In this document: positions 57,516 to 64,000 of the stretch, piece by piece | Numbering within the stretch: position 1 is the stretch's first letter | Layout of the letters: every line of letters begins with the position of its first letter | NCBI RefSeq assembly: GCF_007845675.1 | Contig: NZ_VOBR01000015.1 | Coordinates: 161,544-225,543, forward strand | Source of the DNA: Lentzea tibetensis | Lineage (GTDB): Bacteria; Actinomycetota; Actinomycetes; Mycobacteriales; Pseudonocardiaceae | Reading direction: 5' to 3' | Length of the DNA: 64,000 nucleotides | Notes under the pieces: generated by a model | Databases searched by the model: none | What the model was told of the DNA's origin: nothing | The model's input: only the letters and a program-made list of their open reading frames with translations | Program-made: the position numbers and the translations under genes

Positions 57516-58988
57516 ATGCGAAAGCTGTTGGCAGCACTGGCTGTTGTCCTGCTCGCCCTGCCCGCGCACGCGGCAGCGGCGGAGAAAGACCCGAGTCTCG
57601 TCCGGACCGACAAGGGCCCCGTGAAGGGCACGGTCACCGCGACGCACCGCACGTTCCAGGGCATCCCGTTCGCCGCACCACCCGTGGGTGAGCTGCGCTG
57701 GCGCGACCCGCAACCGGTCAAGGCGTGGTCGGCGCCGCGCGACGCCACGAAACCGGGGCCGCAGTGCGCGCAGACCGGCGTCACGACCGAGGACTGCCTC
57801 TACCTCAACGTCACCACGCCCGCGAACCCCGGCAGGCCGCGGCCGGTGATGGTGTGGATCCACGGCGGCAGCTTCCTCACCGGCTCCGGCAGCATCTTCG
57901 ACGCCCACAGCCTCGCCACCAAGACCGGCTCGGTCGTGGTGACGATCAACTACCGGCTCGGCGCGCTCGGGTTCTTCGGCTATCCGGGCCTCGAGGGCTC
58001 CGGCGCGTTCGGCCTCGCCGACCAGCAGGCCGCGTTGAAGTGGGTGCAGCGCAACGCCCGCGCGTTCGGCGGCGACCCGCACAACGTCACGCTCTTCGGT
58101 GAGTCGGCGGGCGGCATGAGCGTGTGCGCCCAGCTCACCACGCCGCGCACGACGGGCCTGTTCCACAAGGCGATCATCCAGAGCGGCGCCTGCGCGCTGA
58201 CGTTCCCGGCGGGCGGCGGCACGTTCGAGTCGCTGTTCGCGCCCCGCGAGACCGTCCAGGCCACCGGCGCGAAGGTCGACCTGGGCTGCACGGACATCGA
58301 GTGCCTGCGCAAGGTCGACGTCGCCAAGCTCGTCGCCCCGGCCGTGGGCGGGCAGTTCAACCGGCCCGCGTTCCACACCCGCGCACTGCCCGGCGACCCC
58401 GCCGCCGCTGAACGCGAGGGCCGGTTCCACCGCGTCCCCGTCCTGCTGGGCACCACCCGCGACGAAGCGACGCTGTTCGTGGTGCTGCAGGCACCGCAGC
58501 CCGTGCCACCGCCCCTGTACCGCACTGTGATCGCCGACCTGTACGGCGAGCAGCGGGCCGACGCGATCATCGCGAAGTACCCGCTCGACGGTGACGCGGA
58601 CATCCGTCCCGAGGTCGCCGCGATCGGCACCGACAGCGCGTGGGCGTGCCAGACCGCGACCAGCGGCCGCCTCCTCGCCAAGCGCACGGACGTCCACCGC
58701 TACGAGTTCGCCGACCGCGCGGCACCGATGATCTTCCCCGGCATGCCCGCGTTCCCCTACGGCGCCTACCACGCCTCCGAGCTGACCTACCTGTTCGACT
58801 TCCCCGTCAACTTCACCCCTGAGCAGCGCAAACTGTCCGACTACATGATCGGCGCTTGGGGCCGGTTCGCGTCGACCGGTGATCCAGGCTGGCGCGAGTC
58901 GGTGGTGCGATCGTTGGCCCCCGGCAAGACCGCGCCGGTCGACTTCGCGGCCGAGCACCAGTGTGCGTTCTGGAAGGGGCAGCTCTGA
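57516..58988 (+). CDS. Secreted type B carboxylesterase, copy 1
   Basis: 490 residues with a signal peptide ('MRKLLAALAVVLLALPAHAAAA'). It has the type B carboxylesterase/lipase fold with 'EDCLYLNV' (about 90-97), 'VMVWIHGGSF' (oxyanion hole), nucleophile Ser197 in 'LFGESAGGMS' and His in 'FPYGAYHASEL'. Two Cys pairs are likely disulfides. It hydrolyses esters outside the cell. Its stop shares a base with the ATG of the next gene, a close paralogue (TGATG). Confidence 0.92.
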   Translation: MRKLLAALAVVLLALPAHAAAAEKDPSLVRTDKGPVKGTVTATHRTFQGIPFAAPPVGELRWRDPQPVKAWSAPRDATKPGPQCAQTGVTTEDCLYLNVTTPANPGRPRPVMVWIHGGSFLTGSGSIFDAHSLATKTGSVVVTINYRLGALGFFGYPGLEGSGAFGLADQQAALKWVQRNARAFGGDPHNVTLFGESAGGMSVCAQLTTPRTTGLFHKAIIQSGACALTFPAGGGTFESLFAPRETVQATGAKVDLGCTDIECLRKVDVAKLVAPAVGGQFNRPAFHTRALPGDPAAAEREGRFHRVPVLLGTTRDEATLFVVLQAPQPVPPPLYRTVIADLYGEQRADAIIAKYPLDGDADIRPEVAAIGTDSAWACQTATSGRLLAKRTDVHRYEFADRAAPMIFPGMPAFPYGAYHASELTYLFDFPVNFTPEQRKLSDYMIGAWGRFASTGDPGWRESVVRSLAPGKTAPVDFAAEHQCAFWKGQL

Positions 58989-60475
58989 TGCGCAAGGTCT
59001 CGACAGCGGTGATCGCGGCGCTCGCCGCGACTCTGCTCACCGTCCCCGCCGCACAGGCGGGCCGCGGTGACCTGGTCCGCACCGACAAGGGCCCGGTGCG
59101 CGGCACGGTCACCGCGACGCACCGCACGTTCCAGGCCATCCCGTACGCCGCACCGCCCGTGGGCGCGTTGCGGTGGCGCGACCCGCAGCCCGCCGCGTCG
59201 TGGTCGGCGCCGCGCGACGGCACGAAGCCGGGGCCGATGTGCGCGCAGACCGGGTTCCTCGGCCAGCCCAGCAGCAGTGAAGAGGACTGCCTCTACCTCA
59301 ACGTCACCACGCCCGCCCGGTCCGGCGGCCCGCGGCCGGTGATGGTGTGGATCCACGGCGGCGGGTTCACCACGGGGTCCGCGAACGAGTACGACGCGCG
59401 CAAGCTCGTCTCGGGTGCCGACGCCGTGGTCGTGACGATCAACTACCGGCTCGGCGCGTTCGGCAACTTCGGCTTCCCCGGCCTCGAGGGCTCCGGCGGC
59501 TACGGGCTGGCCGACCAGCAGGCCGCGCTGCGGTGGGTGCAGCGCAACGCCCGCGCGTTCGGCGGCGACCCGCACAACGTCACGCTCTTCGGCGAGTCCG
59601 CAGGCGGGCTGAGCGTGTGCGCCCAGCTCACCACACCGCGCACGGCCGGACTGTTCCAGCGGGCGATCATCCAGAGCGGCGCCTGCCAGACCACCTACCC
59701 CGAACCGAACGGGCAGCGGTTCAGATTCTGGGCGCCCAGCAAGGAGATCCAGCAGGTCGGTGCGAGCGCCGGCCTGGGCTGCAAGGACGTCGCGTGCCTG
59801 CGCGCCCTGCCCGCGGAGAAGCTGCTGCCGCTCGCCGAGACGTTCAACCGGCCCGCCTACGACACGCGCGCATTACCGGGCGACCCGATCGCGGCGCTGC
59901 GCGACGGCCGCTTCCACCGGGTACCGGTCATGGTCGGCACCACGCACGACGAGCACACCCTGTTCACCTCGCTCACCTACCCCGAGGCGATGGACCCGGC
60001 GACCTACCGGTCGGAGCTCACCACGCTGTTCGGCGCGGCGAACGCCACCAAGATCGCCGCCCGCTACCCGCTCGACAACGACGGTGACGCGCGCCCGGAG
60101 CTGGCCACCGCGCTCACGGACCGCTCGTGGTCCTGCCCCGCCGCGCAGGCCCGCACCCAGCTCGACCGCCGCACCCGCGTGCACGGCTACGAGTTCAACG
60201 ACAAGACCATCCCGATGCTCTTCCCCGGCCTCCCGCCGTTCCCCTACGGCGCCTACCACGGCTCCGAGCTCGTGCCCATCTACGGGTTCGGCGTCCCCCT
60301 CACCCCCGAACAGGAGAAACTCGGCGCCTACATGATCTCCGCGTGGGGACGCTTCGCACGCACCGGCGACCCCGGCTGGCGTCATTCGGGCGTGCAGTCA
60401 CTCGCAGCCGGAGCAATCGGACCTGTCGATTTCGTGAGTGATCACCACTGCGGGTTCTGGTCAACCATCCTGTGA
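58988..60475 (+). CDS. Secreted type B carboxylesterase, copy 2
   Basis: 495 residues with a signal peptide ('MRKVSTAVIAALAATLLTVPAAQA-GR'). It closely parallels copy 1, with near-identical blocks ('VRTDKGPV(K/R)GTVTATHRTFQ', 'WVQRNARAFGGDPHNVTLFG'), nucleophile Ser204 in 'GESAGG' and 'FPYGAYHGSEL'. It differs by a short insertion near 'GFLGQPSSSEEDCLYL' and in the acyl-pocket region. Tandem duplication with divergence is likely, perhaps giving different substrates. An MFS exporter gene follows after 3 nt. Confidence 0.92.
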   Translation: MRKVSTAVIAALAATLLTVPAAQAGRGDLVRTDKGPVRGTVTATHRTFQAIPYAAPPVGALRWRDPQPAASWSAPRDGTKPGPMCAQTGFLGQPSSSEEDCLYLNVTTPARSGGPRPVMVWIHGGGFTTGSANEYDARKLVSGADAVVVTINYRLGAFGNFGFPGLEGSGGYGLADQQAALRWVQRNARAFGGDPHNVTLFGESAGGLSVCAQLTTPRTAGLFQRAIIQSGACQTTYPEPNGQRFRFWAPSKEIQQVGASAGLGCKDVACLRALPAEKLLPLAETFNRPAYDTRALPGDPIAALRDGRFHRVPVMVGTTHDEHTLFTSLTYPEAMDPATYRSELTTLFGAANATKIAARYPLDNDGDARPELATALTDRSWSCPAAQARTQLDRRTRVHGYEFNDKTIPMLFPGLPPFPYGAYHGSELVPIYGFGVPLTPEQEKLGAYMISAWGRFARTGDPGWRHSGVQSLAAGAIGPVDFVSDHHCGFWSTIL

Positions 60476-60478
60476 TCC

Positions 60479-61684
60479 GTGCCCGGCTTTCGCGAGGTCT
60501 TCAGGGTCGGTGAGTTCCGCGCCCTGTTCACCGCCTACTTCGTGTCGGTCGCGGGCGACCAGTACGCACGCGTCGCGCTCACCGTGCTCGTCTACGCGCG
60601 CACGGCATCCGCCGGGCTCAGCGCACTCACCTACGCACTGTCCTTCCTGCCGGACCTGATCGGCGGGCCCCTGCTGTCGGGGCTCGCCGATCGCTTCCCG
60701 CGCCGCACCGTGATGATCGTGACCGACCTGGCCCGCGCCGCCGTCCTCGTGCTCATGGCCATCCCGGCCATGCCGCTGTGGCTCACCTGCACGCTGCTCG
60801 TCGTCGTCCAACTGGCAGGCGCACCCGGCAACGCCGCCCGCGCCGCACTGCTCCCCCACGTCCTGCCCGGCGAGCAGTACCCGGTCGGCCAAGCCGCCAT
60901 GAACGCCGTCAACCAGGTCGCCCAGGTCGCCGGCTTCGCATCGGGCGGCGCACTCGTCGCCTTCACCGGCGCCCACGCCGTGATCCTCGCCGACGCGGCA
61001 ACCTTCCTCGCGTCAGCTCTCCTGGTGGCCCGGTTCGTGGCTGCCCGCCCCGCGCCCGAAGCGGCGACGCAACGCACGTGGCCACTGCTCGACGGCGCCC
61101 GCCTGGTCTGGACCCAGCCACGCCTGCGCGCACTCGTCGCGATGGCCTGCGTCTCCGGCTTCTACATCGCGGGCGAAGCGCTCGCCGCCCCGTACGCCGT
61201 GGAACTCGGCCACGGCCCCATCGCCGTCGGACTGATGTTCGCCGCCTACGCGGCAGGCACCGCCGCGGGCATGCTCGTGCTCGCCCGGTTCCCGGACAGC
61301 GCACGACTGCGCGCCATGCCGGCCCTCGTCGTCGCATCCTGCGCACCGCTCACGCTGTGCGCGCTCAACCCGGGGCTCGCCGTGACGCTCCTGCTGTTCA
61401 CGCTGACCGGTGCGGCCAGCTCCTACCACCTGGTGACGGCCACGACGTTCGTCGCCACCGTCCCCGACGACCAGCGCGGCCAGGCGTTCGGCCTCGCGGT
61501 CACCGCACTGCGCGTCTCCCAGGGCCTCGGCATCGCACTCGCGGGCGTCGCCGCGGACCGGGTCCCCGTCCACACCGTCGTCGCCGCCGCCGGAGCACTC
61601 GGAGTGCTCGCGGCATGCGGCACGGCGTGGCTGTGGAGGCTCAGTGACCAGCCGAGCGGAAGGACCACTCGTTCGACTCCGTGA
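60479..61684 (+). CDS. MFS transporter (exporter-like)
   Basis: 401 residues with about 10-12 membrane helices. It begins 'FREVFRVGEFRALFTAYFVSVAGDQYARVALTVLVY', typical of actinobacterial MFS_3/enterobactin-exporter-like proteins. The MFS motif A lies in 'GLADRFPRRTVMIVTDLARA'. The substrate is unknown. GTG 60479 follows the esterase stop closely. The last 44 nt overlap, antisense, the 3' end of the SNEWS repeat peptide gene. Confidence 0.88.
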   Translation: MPGFREVFRVGEFRALFTAYFVSVAGDQYARVALTVLVYARTASAGLSALTYALSFLPDLIGGPLLSGLADRFPRRTVMIVTDLARAAVLVLMAIPAMPLWLTCTLLVVVQLAGAPGNAARAALLPHVLPGEQYPVGQAAMNAVNQVAQVAGFASGGALVAFTGAHAVILADAATFLASALLVARFVAARPAPEAATQRTWPLLDGARLVWTQPRLRALVAMACVSGFYIAGEALAAPYAVELGHGPIAVGLMFAAYAAGTAAGMLVLARFPDSARLRAMPALVVASCAPLTLCALNPGLAVTLLLFTLTGAASSYHLVTATTFVATVPDDQRGQAFGLAVTALRVSQGLGIALAGVAADRVPVHTVVAAAGALGVLAACGTAWLWRLSDQPSGRTTRSTP

Positions 61685-61790
61685 ACGACCACTCGTTGGA
61701 CGACGCGAACGACCACTCGTTGGAGCAAGCCCGGTAGGACCACTCGTTGGAAGAGATGAGGCTCCACTCGTTGGACGTGCGGTTACGCAT
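61641..61790 (-). CDS. Five-repeat SNEWS peptide, candidate RiPP precursor
   Basis: 49 residues: leader 'MRNRT', then five copies of Ser-Asn-Glu-Trp-Ser followed by an aromatic or Leu (L, Y, F, F, F) at 8-9 residue spacing, ending 'FRSAGH'. Residue 22 is the only Cys. ATG 61790 has a strong GAGGAG site 7 nt upstream, supporting real translation. There is no signal peptide. Multi-core repeats like this occur in ribosomally made, modified peptides (RiPPs), but no modifying enzyme is evident nearby, and the five-residue leader is short. It is divergent from a diguanylate cyclase with 98 nt between, and antisense to the end of the MFS gene. A non-RiPP structural or regulatory peptide is possible. 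I do not recognise a family. Confidence 0.7.
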   Translation of the reverse strand: MRNRTSNEWSLISSNEWSYRACSNEWSFASSNEWSFTESNEWSFRSAGH

Positions 61791-61888
61791 GGTGTTTCTC
61801 CTCGATTTGATGGTCGTGACGTCCCCCACATGGAGCCACGACACTCCGTGTACTGGTAGCTACAGTTGTTGGTTCCTGTGGAGGTGGG

Positions 61889-63142
61889 GTGGCAACGTTG
61901 CGTCGGGTCGACCCGCGCCGGTGGAAACTATGGTCGCTTTCCCTGCCGGTGCTGACCTACATCGCGGTGGTGGAAGTCGCCGCGACACTCGTCGTGGTCG
62001 CCACCGCACGGCTTACCCCGGTCGAAGTGCTCTCTTGGACCTGGTTCGGCATGCTCGCGATCGGATCGGTCGTCCACCTCGAAGCAGCGCGCGGCATCGA
62101 ACGCATCCGCGAAATCGCCACCGAGGGCTCGCCCTACGCCGACATGAAGTCCGTGTGGTTCTTCGCGGGCGTGCTCGTACTGCCGATCCCGCTGCTCGTG
62201 GCGTTGATCAGCATCACTTTTGCCCACGCGTGGTTCCGCGTGTACGGCAGGCGCGCACTCCTGTACCGGAAGCTGTTCTCCGCGTGCACGGTAATCCTCG
62301 CCTGCGCCGTGGGGAAATCCGTGTTTCTCGCAATCGCACCGACATTCCTCGACGGACCACGCGGCCTCATCGCCGTCCTCGTGTCCGGATTCCTGTACTG
62401 GCTGGTCAACTACGCCCTGGTCGTGGGCGCCATCATCATGACCAACCTGGACAAACCCCGCCGCGCCGCCTTCGGCCACCCCAGCGACCAGCTCATCATC
62501 GCCGCGTCCATCGGCCTGGGCTGCGGCCTGGCGCTCATCATGACCTCACACCCGTGGCTCTCGCCGCTGCTGCTGGTCACCGTCCTCGCACTCCACATGG
62601 GCCTGCTGCTCCCCCAGTTCCGCATGGCCGCCCGCACCGACGCCAAGACCGGCCTGGTCGACGCCACCTTCTGGCACGAGGTAGCGGCCCGCGAACTAGT
62701 CCGCGCCCGCCGCATCAGCAGCACCCTCGGCATCCTCATCCTCGACCTGGACCACTTCAAACAGATCAACGACACCTACGGCCACCTCGCAGGCGACAAG
62801 GTGCTGCGAGTCGTCGCCGACACCATCAAGAGCGTCGTCCGGACCTACGACATGGTCGGCCGCTTCGGCGGCGAGGAGTTCGCCGTACTGCTACCCGGCG
62901 TGACCACCGACGAGGCGCGCACCACCGCTGAGCGGATCCGGTTCGAGATCAGTTCGCTGTCCGTCGCGGTGACCGACCGTAGTGGCGTCGAGCGCCGGAT
63001 CACCAACTTCACCGCCTCCATCGGGGCGGCTGTGTTCCCCGATACCGCAGGCGAGTTGAGTCCGCTGTTGCTGGCTGCCGACGAAGCTCTTTATCAGGCC
63101 AAGGACGGTGGGCGAGACCGCACGGAGATCGCCGCTATCTGA
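61889..63142 (+). CDS. Membrane diguanylate cyclase (GGDEF)
   Basis: 417 residues. About six membrane helices (about 15-245) form an N-terminal sensor region. The GGDEF domain (about 255-410) has 'ARTDAKTGLVDATFWHE', 'LILDLDHFKQINDTYGHLAGDKVL' and the active-site 'GRFGGEEFAVLLPG'. An RxxD inhibitory I-site ('RTYD') lies five residues before GGEEF, so product feedback is expected. It makes cyclic di-GMP from two GTP. GTG 61889 follows GGAGG. No EAL or HD-GYP partner is in the window. Confidence 0.93.
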   Translation: MATLRRVDPRRWKLWSLSLPVLTYIAVVEVAATLVVVATARLTPVEVLSWTWFGMLAIGSVVHLEAARGIERIREIATEGSPYADMKSVWFFAGVLVLPIPLLVALISITFAHAWFRVYGRRALLYRKLFSACTVILACAVGKSVFLAIAPTFLDGPRGLIAVLVSGFLYWLVNYALVVGAIIMTNLDKPRRAAFGHPSDQLIIAASIGLGCGLALIMTSHPWLSPLLLVTVLALHMGLLLPQFRMAARTDAKTGLVDATFWHEVAARELVRARRISSTLGILILDLDHFKQINDTYGHLAGDKVLRVVADTIKSVVRTYDMVGRFGGEEFAVLLPGVTTDEARTTAERIRFEISSLSVAVTDRSGVERRITNFTASIGAAVFPDTAGELSPLLLAADEALYQAKDGGRDRTEIAAI

Positions 63143-63253
63143 TAGCCGGGGCCGGGTTCTTTGCTTGGCTGCCGGTTTCGTGTGGGCCGGGTTCCGATGC
63201 TTACTGCGCTTCGGTGTTTCGCTGTCGGGTGGTTGCGTCGCGCCTTCGGCGCA

Positions 63254-63372
63254 GCGATTGGGCCTTGACTTGGGGCCCCTCGCGGCGTGGTGGGGCCGGC
63301 TCCGCCGGCAGGAAGAGAACCTGCCGGCCCGATAGGGGTACCACGCCGCACCCCAAGTCAAGGCTCAATCGC
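63254..63372. repeat. 119-nt interrupted palindrome
   Basis: The outer arms (63254-63275 and 63351-63372) match over 21 of 22 positions (GCGATTG, then GCCTTGACTTGGGG). Next comes an inner GCGGCGTGG/CCACGCCGC pair, and at the centre GCCGGCAGG-AAGAGAA-CCTGCCGGC. The whole can fold into one long hairpin. It may be a transposon-like miniature element. Confidence 0.75.
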
Positions 63373-63420
63373 CAGGTGCCCACCACCCCGCACACTGCGG
63401 ACACCACACTCCTTGCCTGA

Positions 63421-63498
63421 TCACACCGACCCACCTGCCGTCGGACTCGCCTTCCGCAATCACACCGACCCGCCTGCCGCTGTGCTCGCCTTCCGTTG
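63421..63498. repeat. Two-unit tandem repeat, 39-nt period
   Basis: Each unit begins TCACACCGACCC and ends CTCGCCTTCCG. The units differ at a few bases in the middle. There are only two units and no spacers, so this is not a CRISPR. Confidence 0.65.
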
Positions 63499-63894
63499 GT
63501 AGCGGACACACCCTCTGGCCTGCGGGTCGCCACGCACGGCCGCGGGCGTGCTCACGCGGGCGTCCCCCGCACCCGAGAACCCCCCGAATCGAGGCTCCCA
63601 GCCAGCACCGACAATCCCCGGCCTCGAAGCCACGTCAACCACGAAACCGGGGTGCGGAAGCCCGCGACTTCTACGGCGCGGCGTAGCCCCCGCGAGCGAA
63701 GCGAAGCCAGCACACCAAGCAACCCACCACGAAACCGGCAGATACCAAGAGAGCCCAGTGAAAACCGGCAGGTCCCAAAAGAACAGAGCGCCCGCCGCAC
63801 CAGCAACCCCTGCATTGCCCAACGGGCGCGGCCCCCGAGCACAAACCGGCAGCCAAACAATCCCAAGCATCCGAAGGGCGAGGGGTGGGGAGAG

Positions 63895-64000
63895 GTTCGC
63901 GGATCAGGCGCAGCCTTGCCATATTTTCAGGTCGGGGTCAAGACGTCTTTTTGTCTTGACCCCGACCTGAAAATATGGCCACCTCTGGTGATCCGCGAAC
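63895..64000. repeat. Nested palindrome at the window end
   Basis: Outer arms GTTCGCGGATCA (63895-63906) and TGATCCGCGAAC (63989-64000) enclose a perfect 27-nt inverted repeat (63918-63944 and 63953-63979; ends GCCATATTTTCAGG) with an 8-nt T-rich loop. Unpaired arms of 11 and 9 nt separate the two stems. The structure may continue past the window edge. Confidence 0.85.

Larger units (their letters stand above)
63143..63894. other. Gene-free region with palindromes and short repeats
   Basis: No convincing gene lies after the diguanylate cyclase. The region contains a 119-nt interrupted palindrome, a 39-nt tandem repeat, and three ACCGGCAG direct repeats at about 63736-63853. Open frames of 60-140 codons here are Pro/Arg-rich, overlap on both strands and lack ribosome binding sites. 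Confidence 0.6.

Noticed and set aside
61644-61859. 71-codon plus-strand frame with repeated RPLVG units opposite the SNEWS gene
   Set aside because: It is the mirror of the repeated minus-strand codons; the minus frame has the strong ribosome binding site and a more regular motif.
63421-63498. CRISPR-like short repeat
   Set aside because: Only two units, no unique spacers of constant length and no cas genes; a simple tandem duplication fits.
63548-63970. Overlapping open frames of 80-140 codons at the right end
   Set aside because: They run on both strands over the same bases, cross the terminal palindrome, and are Pro/Arg-rich without start signals.

Overview
The window is GC-rich actinobacterial chromosome with dense genes, frequent GTG and TTG starts and many 1-4 nt stop/start overlaps. 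Three features point to Pseudonocardiales (Lentzea, Saccharothrix or Actinosynnema type): Ku/LigD end joining, DUF3097/DUF3090/SCO1664 family genes, and a YbaB-EspC-WXG type VII secretion cassette. The genus is an inference. No rRNA, tRNA, CRISPR array or intact insertion sequence was seen.

Layout. 1-3.2 kb: a partial TipA-like MerR regulator, an epoxide hydrolase divergent from a WYL regulator with a palindrome between them, and a PPOX flavoprotein. 3.2-10.6 kb: M20 and M55 (D-aminopeptidase) peptidases beside a complete peptide ABC transporter whose two ATPases are fused; together they suggest uptake and hydrolysis of D-amino-acid-containing (cell wall) peptides. 10.6-17.4 kb: an unknown protein, a BTAD/NB-ARC/TPR regulator with a C-terminal acetyltransferase domain, a SulP transporter and a tandem GrpB protein. 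17.5-21.6 kb: split LigD polymerase, LigD ligase and Ku, then a tyrosine recombinase. 21.7-27.2 kb: membrane protein, glycosyltransferase, LLM oxidoreductase, CadD-like transporter, methyltransferase, a decayed WYL/epoxide hydrolase pair and a HIT protein. 27.2-29.8 kb: type VII secretion cassette. 29.9-38.7 kb: mixed metabolism and regulation (2OG oxygenase, map, SDR/PadR, sucrase-ferredoxin, TetR, CGNR, amidase). 38.7-43.6 kb: SPFH/NfeD membrane pair, DUF3097, an APH-type kinase. 43.8-48.6 kb: SCO1664/DUF3090, S9 and S66 peptidases. 48.7-51.4 kb: a rifamycin phosphotransferase behind a sequence matching the rifamycin-associated element. 51.4-57.4 kb: PQQ-repeat protein, poly-gamma-glutamate hydrolase family protein, and an HAD-kinase-acyl-CoA dehydrogenase operon mirroring the fused domains of animal ACAD10. 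57.5-63.1 kb: two tandem carboxylesterases, an MFS transporter, a 49-residue peptide built of five SNEWS repeats, and a membrane diguanylate cyclase divergent from it. 63.1-64 kb: no genes, but several palindromes.

The strongest novelty candidates are the five-repeat SNEWS peptide at 61641-61790; an 81-nt repeat that is intergenic in one place (8134-8214) and an in-frame insertion inside a regulator in another (13633-13713); a second dispersed repeat carrying a DnaA-box-like 9-mer behind two terminators (16162-16224, 47696-47748); the deletion remnant at 26067-26772; and the nested palindrome ending the window.
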